Of a DNA stretch of 34,131 bases, positions 1 through 8,599 are shown piece after piece. Positions within the stretch are counted from its first letter, which is position 1. Each line of letters opens with the position of its first letter. The stretch covers positions 1 to 34,131 of the forward strand of contig JAFSWW010000104.1 of NCBI GenBank assembly GCA_017444345.1, written 5' to 3'. Below the pieces are notes generated by a model. The model did not search any database, was not told where the DNA came from, and was given only the letters and a program-made list of their open reading frames with translations. The DNA is from Synergistaceae bacterium (GTDB lineage Bacteria > Synergistota > Synergistia > Synergistales > Aminobacteriaceae). The position numbers were made by a program, and so were the translations under genes.

Positions 1-24
1 ACTCCTTTCTCAAACTAAAATAAG

Positions 25-66
25 ACTCCTGACCTGATTCAATAGGGCCGGGAGTTTTATTTTTTT
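25..66 (+). terminator. Rho-independent terminator of a gene left of the window
   Basis: Positions 25-34 pair with 46-55 (ten positions, one mismatch, one G-U), with an 11-base loop, followed by a T-rich tail at 55-66. The tail orientation fits transcription on the plus strand. It would therefore end a gene lying before base 1 that converges on era. Bases 67-159 hold nothing recognisable. Confidence 0.65.
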
Positions 67-159
67 ACTTTATGCGGTAGATAAAATTATCGTGGGCGGG
101 CGGGTGGGAAGGACTCACTATGCGGCGGGGAATAACTTTATTATCTCTTGAATAAAATT

Positions 160-1038
160 TTACGCATAACCGAGTCGCTTTAAAGCAAGATTATTTTTAC
201 GCCATCCCGGAATTATTTTCACCCATAAATCAAGAAATACAGGCAGCCCCGTTATTTGTTCGAGTGAATTTCTTGACGACTCGCCTATTTTCTTAATCAT
301 TGAGCCTCCCGCACCGATTAAAATTTTTTTCTGGCCTTCAGTCTCTGTGATAAGTGAAGCGCGTATATATAATTTTTTCCTGTCAGGGAATTCGTCGGGG
401 CTCTTATACTCGTCAATCTCAACGGCGACTCTGTGAGGTATCTCGTCACGCAGTAACATTAAAATTTTTTCGCGTATAATTTCACTTGCCATAAATCTTT
501 CTGTCGTGTCCATTAATATATCAGGGTCATAAATGGGCTGGCCTTCAGGAAGTAAATTTTTCAATATATTAATCAGCTCATCAAGACCGCGCTTAAGTTT
601 TGCCGAGATTGCTATTTTATGTCTGAACGCGCAAATTTTTATGTATTGTCCGAGTGCCTGCGCCGGGTTGAACTTGTCAGATTTATTTATGACGAGTATA
701 ACGGGCTTTGATTTAACAAGTTCGGCCATGTGAAAATCTTGAGAGTCTAAATTTTTCGTCCCGGCGTCGACAAGCCATAAAATTAAGTCGCACTCTTCTA
801 TAGCGTCAAGTATAGAATTATTCAGGAAATCGCCGAGCTTGTCAGAATTATTAAATATCCCCGGAGTATCAGTAAAAATTATTTGCGAATCAGAATCATT
901 ATATATGCACCTGATTAAATTTCTAGTCGTCTGAGGCTTGGGCGATATAATCACCGCATGAGTCTTTAACAGCGCATTAATTAGTGAAGACTTCCCGGCA
1001 TTTGGACGGCCTATAACAGCAACAGTTCCGCACTTCAT
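160..1038 (-). CDS. era: GTPase Era
   Basis: Era is an essential GTPase that binds the 3' end of 16S rRNA and assists maturation of the 30S subunit. The 292-residue protein has the full family layout. The G1 P-loop GRPNAGKS is at residues 10-17, a G3 DTPG is near residue 57, a G4 NKSD is near 118, and a C-terminal KH RNA-binding domain carries GAGGSMIKKIG near residue 240. Length is normal (about 300). Start ATG lies 3 bases after the cdd stop, so the two are co-transcribed. The linkage to cdd, with ybeY, pgpH and phoH further upstream, is the conserved arrangement in several phyla. No gene follows on this strand inside the window. Confidence 0.97.
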   Translation of the reverse strand: MKCGTVAVIGRPNAGKSSLINALLKTHAVIISPKPQTTRNLIRCIYNDSDSQIIFTDTPGIFNNSDKLGDFLNNSILDAIEECDLILWLVDAGTKNLDSQDFHMAELVKSKPVILVINKSDKFNPAQALGQYIKICAFRHKIAISAKLKRGLDELINILKNLLPEGQPIYDPDILMDTTERFMASEIIREKILMLLRDEIPHRVAVEIDEYKSPDEFPDRKKLYIRASLITETEGQKKILIGAGGSMIKKIGESSRNSLEQITGLPVFLDLWVKIIPGWRKNNLALKRLGYA

Positions 1039-1041
1039 GAT

Positions 1042-1482
1042 TTAATCAGGATCCAGAGAAAAGCAATGAGGTAATAATTTTTTCAGCTCGTATACTTTTG
1101 CGCCGTCCTTTGAAGCCATTACAACGAGCATATTTTTATTAAATTCCATGAGAGCTTGACGACACGCACCGCACGGGGGACATTCAACCGTAAAATAATC
1201 GTCCGAGTCCTCATGTGAACCGACTACGGCAACAGCTAGGGGATTGCGCATTCCTTGAGATACCATTATGACGACTCCGGCTCGTTCTGCACAAATTGTT
1301 ACACCGTAAGAAGCATTCTCAACGTTGCAAGATAAAATTATTTCATCATTAGCAAATAATAAAGCTGCTCCGACATGAAAATGTGAATACGGCACATAGG
1401 CTCTATTAGCTGCTTCTCGTGCTTTATTTAACAAGTCTTCAGGCGTAATTTTTTCTGAAGGCCATAAATCTATTGCGGACAA
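1042..1482 (-). CDS. cdd: Cytidine deaminase
   Basis: Deaminates cytidine and deoxycytidine to uridine forms for pyrimidine salvage. The 146-residue protein has both zinc-site motifs of the small tetrameric class. C64-A65-E66 (TICAERAG) gives one cysteine ligand and the catalytic Glu. PPCGACRQ at residues 102-109 gives two further Cys ligands, C104 and C107. The substrate-binding NVENASYG stretch is at 53-60. It lies directly upstream of era with a 3-base gap. In related genomes the gene follows ybeY directly; here corC and an oppositely oriented toxin/antitoxin pair intervene, so cdd-era probably has its own promoter in 1483-1599. I could not assign that promoter confidently. Confidence 0.96.
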   Translation of the reverse strand: MSAIDLWPSEKITPEDLLNKAREAANRAYVPYSHFHVGAALLFANDEIILSCNVENASYGVTICAERAGVVIMVSQGMRNPLAVAVVGSHEDSDDYFTVECPPCGACRQALMEFNKNMLVVMASKDGAKVYELKKLLPHCFSLDPD

Positions 1483-1565
1483 TTTATTAACCTGCCTTAA
1501 ATTTATTATTAATTATTAATATGAGTAACTAGAATATTTTACACCATAAAAATTTTTGCATGTTG

Positions 1566-1585
1566 TATAATTTTCACGAAGGGAG
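1566..1585 (+). promoter_or_regulatory. Probable -10 element and ribosome-binding site of the toxin gene
   Basis: TATAAT at 1566-1571 is followed by GGGAG at 1581-1585, 14 bases before the toxin ATG at 1600. No convincing -35 is seen at 16-18 bp. The spacing of the Shine-Dalgarno-like GGGAG is longer than usual. The 117-bp gap 1483-1599 is divergent and must serve cdd as well. Confidence 0.4.
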
Positions 1586-1599
1586 CTTTATTTGCTGCG

Positions 1600-1965
1600 A
1601 TGGCTAAATATAAGATTGAATATTATCGAGACAAGAACGGCAAAAGTGAATTACTTGATTTTATTAGGGGACTATTAGAATCTCTTGAGACTAACAAGGA
1701 TTCACGTATACAATTTAGGCAGATAGCTAAACACTTAGATTTATTATCTGAACACGGTACAAATTTGCCGGAAAAATATACTAAGCACATCGACGAAAAT
1801 ATTTGGGAATTGCGTCCCGGCTCTAATAGAATATTTTATTTTTGTGTGTGCGGTGATACGTTTATAATGCTGCATCATTTCCGCAAGAAGACAAATAAGA
1901 CTCCTAGAAACGAAATTTTACGAGCTAAGGCAGAACGCGATGATTATTTAAGGAGGAATAATTAA
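1600..1965 (+). CDS. RelE/HigB-like toxin (phage Gp49-like family)
   Basis: A 121-residue protein resembling the Gp49/HigB branch of RelE-superfamily mRNA interferases, which cleave mRNA at the ribosome. Family hallmarks visible are an N-terminal YYRDKNGKSELLDFI segment, a central helix pair, and the C-terminal core IWELRPGSNRIFYF. That is followed by HHFRKKTNKTPRNEI, whose basic residues match the usual active-site region. The frame is full length and undamaged. It is followed after 2 bases by a second small gene on the same strand, the usual toxin-first HigBA order. The pair is inserted antisense within a minus-strand housekeeping cluster, which suggests horizontal acquisition. Activity cannot be judged from sequence. 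Confidence 0.8.
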   Translation: MAKYKIEYYRDKNGKSELLDFIRGLLESLETNKDSRIQFRQIAKHLDLLSEHGTNLPEKYTKHIDENIWELRPGSNRIFYFCVCGDTFIMLHHFRKKTNKTPRNEILRAKAERDDYLRRNN

Positions 1966-1967
1966 TC

Positions 1968-2210
1968 ATGGAATATGAAGATATTATTACATGGGAAGAT
2001 TTTAAAGAATATGCCGGAACACATTATCCTGAAGCTAATAAAATATTAGAAGAAGCTCATAAAGAAGCAGAGATAATTTCTTCTATTATGAATATGAATA
2101 TTAACAGCATAAATAAAGCTCCGAGATATATATCCCGCAAAAATTCTTATAACTCCGCAGCAAAATCAAGAAAACTCCGCGCCCGTTTATTGAGACTCCA
2201 GCATGCATAA
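1968..2210 (+). CDS. HigA-like antitoxin remnant, HTH region apparently decayed
   Basis: An 80-residue frame with a good ribosome-binding site (AAGGAGG, inside the toxin's last codons). Its first 40 residues (WEDFKEYAG, then an acidic helix EANKILEEAHKEAEIISSI) match the N-terminal part typical of antitoxins paired with Gp49-like toxins. These normally continue into a helix-turn-helix DNA-binding domain. Here the next 40 residues are Asn/Ser/Arg-rich with no HTH pattern. Fragments of an HTH-like sequence (ITPQQ, ENSAP) appear in the +1 frame around 2150-2190. The original frame then ends in LLRLQHA, which resembles the usual end of the HTH domain. I infer one or more small indels, leaving a truncated or altered antitoxin. 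It might still neutralise the toxin through its N-terminal helix. Confidence 0.55.
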   Translation: MEYEDIITWEDFKEYAGTHYPEANKILEEAHKEAEIISSIMNMNINSINKAPRYISRKNSYNSAAKSRKLRARLLRLQHA

Positions 2211-2219
2211 AAAATTATT

Positions 2220-2248
2220 CCCCCTTGCCTATATTATCAGACAGGGGG
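2220..2248. terminator. Bidirectional terminator between the antitoxin and corC
   Basis: Positions 2220-2225 (CCCCCT) pair with 2243-2248 (AGGGGG). On the minus strand the stem is followed by AATAATTTTTT, and on the plus strand by ATTATTT. It lies between convergent genes and overlaps the last codons of corC. Confidence 0.6.
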
Positions 2249-3559
2249 ATTATTTGCGCCGTCATGATTTATATTTTTTGATTCTGATTCTGGCTCTGAT
2301 TCTGATTCTGACTCGTTAATTCTCGTGAGCTTTAACAGCGTTATTCTATGTTCTTCCAGTGCCTCGACTTTGATACGCCAGCCCCCGTATTTAAATATTT
2401 CGCCGGTCTCAGGGAAGCTCCCCGATAAAGTCAACACAAGCCCGCCTATACTCTCAGCATCTTCGCTCTTGAATTCACTTCCTAAAGCCTCGCTCAAGTT
2501 TTCAAGACTCATGCTGCCCTGAACTAAATATGTATTCTCGTCTAATTTCTGCAATTCCGGAGTCTCTTGATCGTATTCGTCCTGAATTTCGCCCACTATC
2601 TGCTCTAAAATATCTTCCATTGTTACGATTCCAGCCACGCCGCCGTATTCGTCAACTATTACAGCAATATGAATGTGTTCGCGCCTCATTGCTTCGAGTA
2701 CTTCAGCCGTTCTGATAGTTTCAGGCACAAAAATGGGCTTGCGTAAAAGCGTCCTTACCTCACACGATAAATCAGAATCCAGCAAATTTTTTAGAGTATC
2801 TTTCACGTAAAGAATTCCTATAATATTATCCGGGCTTTCTTCATAGACGGGGATTCTTGAGTGTCCTTCTTCGATAAATAATTTCACTGCTTCACCGAGC
2901 GACTCGTCTGCCTCAAGAGCTATCATATCAGTCCGGGGTATCATAATTTCGTGTACCTTTGTCTCGTCAATATCAATAATTCCGTCAATCATTCGTCTTT
3001 CTCGTGCCTCAAGTGCGCCGCTCTCTTCGCCTATTTTCACAAATTGTTCTATTTCGTCGCGAGTTACAAAAACTTGCTGAGTCCCTAAATCCATATGCAA
3101 TAACACGCCTATAAAAGACACGCATTTTTTCATGAGCCATGATACCGGAGCGATCAAGAAAGCAATTACCCTTAAAATCGGTGCGGAAAAAATCAAAACT
3201 TTTTCAGAATATACTATAGCGGCACTCTTTGGCAGAATCTCACCGAATATAACTATTAAAATTGTGAGAATGGGCACGACAACAGCAACCCAGCCAAACC
3301 CGAAAATTTCAAGAGTTATACTTGACGCAAGGGCACTTAACGAAATATTTACGACGTTATTAGCAATTAAGCAGACCCGCAAAGCCTCTTGTGTGTCATT
3401 AATCAGCCATTGAAACGTGGAATTAAGAAATCTATATTTGCCGCGTTCCTGAAGAGATAATAATTTGCTAGTTCCCGTTGCTGTTATTGAAGTCTCAGCC
3501 CCGCTGAAAAATGCAGACAAGAGAAATAATATAATGAAGCTCGAAATTATCAGGAGCAT
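2237..3559 (-). CDS. corC: CNNM/CorC (HlyC) family membrane protein with CBS pair
   Basis: Membrane protein of the DUF21-CBS-CorC family, linked to Mg2+/Co2+ homeostasis; the biochemical role of bacterial members is only partly known. Order: an N-terminal DUF21 region with about four hydrophobic helices (residues 1-175), two CBS repeats (from IMIPRTDMIAL and from IHIAVIVDEYGG), the linker EDILEQIVGEIQDEYD, then the CorC_HlyC C-terminal domain. I place the start at the ATG ending at 3559, preceded by GGGAGG at normal distance and 4 bases from the ybeY stop. An in-frame ATG at 3589 would overlap ybeY and lacks support. Length is 440 residues. The C-terminal tail is an unusual Ser-Glu repeat from a 6-bp tandem repeat. 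Confidence 0.88.
   Translation of the reverse strand: MLLIISSFIILFLLSAFFSGAETSITATGTSKLLSLQERGKYRFLNSTFQWLINDTQEALRVCLIANNVVNISLSALASSITLEIFGFGWVAVVVPILTILIVIFGEILPKSAAIVYSEKVLIFSAPILRVIAFLIAPVSWLMKKCVSFIGVLLHMDLGTQQVFVTRDEIEQFVKIGEESGALEARERRMIDGIIDIDETKVHEIMIPRTDMIALEADESLGEAVKLFIEEGHSRIPVYEESPDNIIGILYVKDTLKNLLDSDLSCEVRTLLRKPIFVPETIRTAEVLEAMRREHIHIAVIVDEYGGVAGIVTMEDILEQIVGEIQDEYDQETPELQKLDENTYLVQGSMSLENLSEALGSEFKSEDAESIGGLVLTLSGSFPETGEIFKYGGWRIKVEALEEHRITLLKLTRINESESESEPESESKNINHDGANNPPV
2280..2315 (-). repeat. Six tandem 6-bp units coding for the Ser-Glu tail of CorC
   Basis: Units of GATTCT (plus-strand reading) with two variants, GGCTCT and GACTCG, run six times in tandem. On the coding strand they give alternating Glu-Ser (one Glu-Pro). 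Because the unit is 6 bp, changes in copy number would lengthen or shorten the tail without a frameshift. Confidence 0.85.
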
Positions 3560-3563
3560 ATTT

Positions 3564-4040
3564 TTACGCCCTCCCGGAAATCGCAGCAAGTAATTTACCC
3601 GCTATAATGTCCTGACGCTGCCACATAATTGATTCTTTCTCTTGAGTGTCGTGATCATAGCCCAGTAAATGCAAAAATGAGTGTGCAGTCATTAAGCAAA
3701 TTGACTCGTTATAATTTAATTCAGGGTGAAGGCGTTTAACTTCTTCAGGGCAGATTACTATATCACCGAGTGCCAAGACTGGAAGCTCAGGGAGTCCGAC
3801 TGATTCATTTTCCAGCATTGGGAATGATAATACATCCGTCGGTTCGTCAATATTTCTGTAAGTGCGGTTTAATTCGCGTATTGTGTCAGAGTCCGTGAAC
3901 GTTAAAGAAATTTCTGCGGTCTCAAAATTTTTTGAGTCAGGGTAAATATTTAATAATTCCTTCTCTAAGACACTTTCAAATTCCGTAAAATTTATATCCG
4001 GGTCATCTTCAGGAGTATTAATGCATAAAGATAACTTCAA
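3564..4040 (-). CDS. ybeY: Endoribonuclease YbeY
   Basis: Single-strand endoribonuclease needed for 16S rRNA 3'-end maturation and ribosome quality control. The 158-residue protein carries the diagnostic zinc motif H120-x3-H124-x5-H130 in HSFLHLLGYDHD, and upstream TDVLSFPM and LGDIVICPE segments. The start codon is TTG (4040-4038), with GAGG about 12 bases upstream; the upstream ATG reaches a stop after seven codons. It sits between pgpH (39-bp gap) and corC (4-bp gap), the usual neighbourhood. Confidence 0.95.
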   Translation of the reverse strand: MKLSLCINTPEDDPDINFTEFESVLEKELLNIYPDSKNFETAEISLTFTDSDTIRELNRTYRNIDEPTDVLSFPMLENESVGLPELPVLALGDIVICPEEVKRLHPELNYNESICLMTAHSFLHLLGYDHDTQEKESIMWQRQDIIAGKLLAAISGRA

Positions 4041-4079
4041 GAATAACTAACCTCTTTCATGAATAATAATATAAAAATT

Positions 4080-6170
4080 TTATTTCTTGCGCTCAATTTT
4101 CTTTACTTTTCGAGTGTGATACATGGACATTAAAACATTTATGAGCGTCTGTTTAATAATAGCAAAATCTTTCTGAGTAAAATTCACGTTGTCAAATTGT
4201 TTCTCGTTAATCTTGCTGGCGACTACCTGATTTACAATTTTCTCGATTGTGTTCGCGCCTTTATTTGAGTCCTCTGCCTCGACTTCTCGAATATTAGCGG
4301 CTCTTACTGCTGCTTCAACCGAGTCAGTAATCATTAATAAAGCTGTCTCGCGTGAACGAGGTGCAGGACCGGGATAACAGAATGAAGACCACTCAACATT
4401 TTCTCCCATTGCTACGGCCTTGTTATAAAAATATCTCGTGCAGGTCGTCCCGTGATGTTCGGCTATAAAGTCGCGTATCCTCTTAGGCAAATTCGCCTCG
4501 TAAGCAAGTTCCAGCCCGTCCCTTACATGTGAAATTATTGTCATTGAGCTTAACATCGGGGACATTTCGTCATGAGCATTGACTCCTCCGCCCTGATTCT
4601 CGACGAAATAATGAGGCTTTCTCAATTTGCCTATATCGTGATAATATGCGCCTGTACGCAATAAATTTATATTCATTCCGAGTTCTGCTCCGACTGCTTC
4701 TATTAATGTCGCTATAGTCAATGAATGCTGATAAGTTCCGGGAGCGTTTCTCTGTAATTCGCGCAATAACGGGCTTGACGGATAACTGACTTCACGCAGA
4801 GTCAAAATAGAAAGCGTGTCAATATATGGCTCAACAACCGGTAAAATCATCACAAATAAATAGCTCAAAATAGCCTCGTCCATATAATAAGAAATAGCCA
4901 TCTGCCAGAATTCACCGAGCGGAATAAATAATCTGAAATTATCTCGAACCCACGCAGGCCCCGTAAAATATTCGATTAACATTCTCGCAGTAGTCAATAA
5001 AAATGTCATGAACAGGACTCTTCGTGAAAGCTGTTGACGATTTTCAAGATTTCGCAGTAAATAAAATCCCATTGTTGTAGCAATAAGTGCCAGCATAGCA
5101 AGTGAAATAGTATGAGAAACTGCTTGGCCGGTTATAATAAACACTCCCGACGCTGAAGCAATGAAAGCTAGACAAAATGCAGCATAATCAATCGCGCATA
5201 AATAAGCAATCACTACAGGAGCTAAACTCCCCGCGCCGTAATTTCCCATTCTTGCCGAAATTGTTTCACTGATCCACGCAGTAATTATTACGAAAATTGC
5301 GCACCACCATGAAGGTTTATTATCGCCCGCGCCTCGTTCTAAGATATTCAGCCATATGGGCAAAGCTATAACGCAAGCAAGAACTACACATAATTGAGCA
5401 ATCGGGAATACATTTTCAGTATAGCCCTGAAGCCGTAATAAAATCGCTGTCTGTTCACTGACTATATCACCGCGATTAATAATAACGTCGCCCGGTTCGA
5501 GCTTTCTATCTATTACGGGTACTTCATCCATTACAGCTTGTTTGACTCTCTCTGTTAAATCTTCGTCAAGCCTGAAATTTAGATTTCCTTGTCCCGCTAA
5601 AATCTGATATATATAATTTGCATCGCTGGGAGTGAAGACTAATTTATTAATTTCTTCCCATAGAATTTTTGCCATTAACGGATTATTAGCTCTGTAAACT
5701 TTTTCGGCCTCAAGTCTGTCAATATAAGCTGCTCCGACTTTATTTGCGAGATTCAAGAGCCTTTCTTTGCTGTCTTTATCGAGTCTAATTAATGCCCGTA
5801 ATAATCCCTCGTTCATATTTGCAGAATACGGAGATTTACGAGCCGAGTCCAAATCTTTTAATTCAAATATTGCTGTTAATCTTCGCTGGAGTCTTATTTT
5901 TGCCGATAAATCACGAACTGTAACGCCCGCAATACTCTCGCCCGCCATAGTCCTGAGATTCTTTGCTGCGTCCTGATCGTCAAATCTCATGTGTGAAATA
6001 ACTCTATAGCTTTCCGGTGCAGGTTCGCCGACTTTGAAACTATCGCCCCGGCTGTTGAGTACTGCCCATTGAGCTAATACAAGAGAGACCCCGGCAATCA
6101 ATAAAACTATTACGGGAATTATATAATCTCTTATTGTCTTGAGATTTAAATTTTTATTCTGGGAATACAT
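4080..6170 (-). CDS. pgpH: PgpH/YqfF-type 7TM-HD cyclic-di-AMP phosphodiesterase
   Basis: Membrane-anchored HD phosphodiesterase; characterised members hydrolyse cyclic-di-AMP. The 696 residues show an N-terminal transmembrane helix (about 14-36) and a large extracytoplasmic 7TMR-HDED region to about residue 255. A block of roughly seven transmembrane helices (about 258-460) follows, then a cytoplasmic HD domain with TYQHSLTIA, the HD pair in GAYYHDIGKLRKP, and HVRDG and EHHGT further on. These metal ligands all look present. The ATG lies directly next to the phoH stop, with no gap, so translation is probably coupled. The C-terminal tail is basic. Confidence 0.93.
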   Translation of the reverse strand: MYSQNKNLNLKTIRDYIIPVIVLLIAGVSLVLAQWAVLNSRGDSFKVGEPAPESYRVISHMRFDDQDAAKNLRTMAGESIAGVTVRDLSAKIRLQRRLTAIFELKDLDSARKSPYSANMNEGLLRALIRLDKDSKERLLNLANKVGAAYIDRLEAEKVYRANNPLMAKILWEEINKLVFTPSDANYIYQILAGQGNLNFRLDEDLTERVKQAVMDEVPVIDRKLEPGDVIINRGDIVSEQTAILLRLQGYTENVFPIAQLCVVLACVIALPIWLNILERGAGDNKPSWWCAIFVIITAWISETISARMGNYGAGSLAPVVIAYLCAIDYAAFCLAFIASASGVFIITGQAVSHTISLAMLALIATTMGFYLLRNLENRQQLSRRVLFMTFLLTTARMLIEYFTGPAWVRDNFRLFIPLGEFWQMAISYYMDEAILSYLFVMILPVVEPYIDTLSILTLREVSYPSSPLLRELQRNAPGTYQHSLTIATLIEAVGAELGMNINLLRTGAYYHDIGKLRKPHYFVENQGGGVNAHDEMSPMLSSMTIISHVRDGLELAYEANLPKRIRDFIAEHHGTTCTRYFYNKAVAMGENVEWSSFCYPGPAPRSRETALLMITDSVEAAVRAANIREVEAEDSNKGANTIEKIVNQVVASKINEKQFDNVNFTQKDFAIIKQTLINVLMSMYHTRKVKKIERKK

Positions 6171-7136
6171 TTATTTGCGCTCCTGATTCTCGGCCTCGTA
6201 TTTAGCATAAGCCTGTACGATTCTCTGCACTATTTCATGTCTTACAACGTCGGCATCGCTTAAATCTATAAAGCCTATTCCCTTAATGCCTGATAGAATT
6301 TCTCTGACACTTCTAAGTCCTGATACAGTGCTGCCGGGTAAATCAACTTGTGTAATATCGCCTGTTATTACTGCCTTTGAGCCAAATCCTAAACGAGTCA
6401 AAAACATTTTCATTTGCCTGGGAGTCGTGTTTTGCGCCTCGTCAAGAATTATAAAACTTTCATTCAGAGTCCGCCCTCTCATATAAGCAAGCGGGACTAT
6501 CTCAATGACTCCTTTATCGGCATAACGCATAAATTTTTCAGGCGATAATAAATCAAAGAATGCATCATATAACGGCCTGACATAAGGCTCAATTTTTTCG
6601 CGCAAATCACCGGGCAAATATCCTAAAGACTCGCCCGCTTCAACTGCAGGACGAACTAGGACGACTCTATTTACTTTGCCGGCCTTCAACATTGAGACAG
6701 CTTCACAGACTGCCAAATAAGTTTTGCCAGTACCAGCCGGGCCGGTTGCGAATAATATAAAATTGTCCCGAATTGCTTTAATATAAGCTCGCTGACCGGG
6801 AGTCTTAGCTCTTATCGGCTTACCTCGTGCAGTTGTGCAGATAATTTCAGAATAAAGCTCGGTGAGTCTCAATTCCCGACCTTCAGCAAGCGAGTCCATA
6901 GCTGCCCTAACATCCGACTCTTTTATTTCGTGGCCTTTACTTGCAACTGAAGATAATTCACGTATTAAATGCCCCGCGATTCTTACCGGTTCAGGATCAG
7001 GGCCGCTGATTTTAACGACCCCGTCCCTAATTGAAAGTGTAACAGGGTAACGGGATTCGATAGCTTTAAAATTTTCGTCGTTCTGACCGAGTAATCTAGC
7101 TTGAACGAATCCGTCGCCCGATAAAGGAATTTCCAT
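6171..7136 (-). CDS. phoH: PhoH family ATPase (PhoL type)
   Basis: Cytosolic ATPase with an N-terminal KH-like/AAA-associated region and a PhoH P-loop domain. The family is linked to RNA metabolism and works near YbeY. The 321-residue protein has Walker A GPAGTGKT at 132-139, VRPAVEAGESLGYLPG at about 161-176, and Walker B FIILDEAQN at about 228-236, followed by TGDITQVDLP. Length is normal. The start overlaps the oadA stop by one base (TAATG), indicating translational coupling. The join to pgpH is seamless, so oadA-phoH-pgpH-ybeY-corC read as one transcription unit. Confidence 0.95.
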   Translation of the reverse strand: MEIPLSGDGFVQARLLGQNDENFKAIESRYPVTLSIRDGVVKISGPDPEPVRIAGHLIRELSSVASKGHEIKESDVRAAMDSLAEGRELRLTELYSEIICTTARGKPIRAKTPGQRAYIKAIRDNFILFATGPAGTGKTYLAVCEAVSMLKAGKVNRVVLVRPAVEAGESLGYLPGDLREKIEPYVRPLYDAFFDLLSPEKFMRYADKGVIEIVPLAYMRGRTLNESFIILDEAQNTTPRQMKMFLTRLGFGSKAVITGDITQVDLPGSTVSGLRSVREILSGIKGIGFIDLSDADVVRHEIVQRIVQAYAKYEAENQERK

Positions 7137-8533
7137 TATGCCGGGTAAGCCTCCGGAGCTGCCTGCTCTTGAAGTCCTACATCACGTTTATTAGCGCGTG
7201 CGTATTTTTTCGGCAAGAAATCTTTTGCGACCTGCGGGAACATTATCCACGTTAAAGCGTCTTCAGGCTGAGTCGCCCATGGCTGGCAGCCTTTGCGGGC
7301 CTGTTCCATTTCGGGGGCAATCTTTTCACCGGGTCTGCAGGTTATAGGCTCTTCATCACCGATTGCTAATTTCTGGACTTCGGGATCAACTGGTGCGGGC
7401 GGTTGTCCATAATAGCCTAAGAAATATTGCCTGATTTCTTTCGGGAAACTCTTCCAGCGGCCTCTAAGTACGTTTACTGTCGCTTGAGTTCCTACCATTT
7501 GACTGGAAGGTGTTACGAGCGGCGGATAACCCATTGCTTTACGTACGACCGGGACTTCATTTAACACGTCTTCTAACTTGTCAAGCGCGTTCATTTCTCT
7601 TAACTGATTGACCATGTTTGAATACATGCCGCCCGGTATCTGATAGCGCAAAATATTAATATCGACTCCGGCAATCTCAGGAAGTAAATTTTTATATTTC
7701 TCGCGTAATTTCTTGAAATGCATACAAATCGGCAGTAAATCATCCATTTTGATTCCCGTGTCATATTCAGAACCTGCCAAAGCTGCGACAAGTGACTCAG
7801 TGGGAGGCTGACTCGTTCCGAGTGCAAACGGTGAAATTGCTGTATCAACGATTTCTGCGCCCGCCTCAATTCCTGCTAAATATGCCATGCTTGCAAGTCC
7901 CGTTGTATAATGGCTGTGAAGTTCGACGGGTAAATCAACTTTTTCTTTTATTGCTTTAACGAGTTTTGCGCAGTCCATAGGCCCTATTAGTCCGGCCATG
8001 TCCTTAATTGCTATTGAGTCCGCGCCCATTTCTGCCATTGATTTTGCCATATTTGCGAAAGTGTCAAGAGTATGAACCGGCGATAAAGTATAACTCATAC
8101 AAAGCTGTAAATGCGCTCCCTCTTTCTTGACCTGATCGGCGGCGATCTCTACATTTCTTAAATCGTTAAGTGCATCAAAGCAGCGAATTATATCTATACC
8201 ATTCCCGACGGCTTTCTTTACGAACTCGCGAACTACATCATCAGCATAATGACGATAACCGACTAAATTTTGACCGCGTAAAAGCATCTGTAATTTTGCT
8301 TTCTTGACTCTTGCGCGTATGAGTCTCAATCTCTCCCACGGGTCTTCATCAAGAAATCTCATAGCTGAGTCAAATGTCGCTCCGCCCCACATCTCTAAAG
8401 CCCAGTAGCCTGCATTGTCCATATATTCAAGAACGGGGAGCATGTCATCCGTCTTCATTCTTGTTGCTATTAAAGATTGATGGGCATCACGTAAAGCAGT
8501 CTCAGTAATGCGAACTCTTTTCTCTCCTGCCAT
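7136..8533 (-). CDS. oadA: Carboxyltransferase subunit (oxaloacetate decarboxylase alpha / pyruvate carboxylase B type), no biotinyl domain
   Basis: Carboxyltransferase of the OadA/PycB family, which moves CO2 between oxaloacetate or pyruvate and biotin. The 465-residue protein starts TETALRDAHQSLIATRM, the metal- and substrate-binding opening of the family. It continues with EMWGGATFD, IRCFDALNDLRN, the active-site Lys region IAIKDMAGL, and LHSHYTTG with its metal-binding His pair. It ends soon after the carboxyltransferase and conserved regions. The C-terminal biotinyl (MKM) domain of full OadA (about 590 residues) is absent, so a separate biotin carrier must be encoded elsewhere. A strong AGGAGG site precedes the ATG. 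Whether it belongs to a Na+-pumping decarboxylase or a split pyruvate carboxylase cannot be decided here. Confidence 0.88.
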   Translation of the reverse strand: MAGEKRVRITETALRDAHQSLIATRMKTDDMLPVLEYMDNAGYWALEMWGGATFDSAMRFLDEDPWERLRLIRARVKKAKLQMLLRGQNLVGYRHYADDVVREFVKKAVGNGIDIIRCFDALNDLRNVEIAADQVKKEGAHLQLCMSYTLSPVHTLDTFANMAKSMAEMGADSIAIKDMAGLIGPMDCAKLVKAIKEKVDLPVELHSHYTTGLASMAYLAGIEAGAEIVDTAISPFALGTSQPPTESLVAALAGSEYDTGIKMDDLLPICMHFKKLREKYKNLLPEIAGVDINILRYQIPGGMYSNMVNQLREMNALDKLEDVLNEVPVVRKAMGYPPLVTPSSQMVGTQATVNVLRGRWKSFPKEIRQYFLGYYGQPPAPVDPEVQKLAIGDEEPITCRPGEKIAPEMEQARKGCQPWATQPEDALTWIMFPQVAKDFLPKKYARANKRDVGLQEQAAPEAYPA

Positions 8534-8599
8534 TAAAATAATTCCTCCTGTTAAAATAATATTTATTATTGAATTTCTTGTATTATACTTTATTTTGCT

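Noticed and set aside
7600-7869. Second minus-strand frame inside oadA
   Set aside because: It lies wholly inside a conserved enzyme gene in another frame and has no family features.
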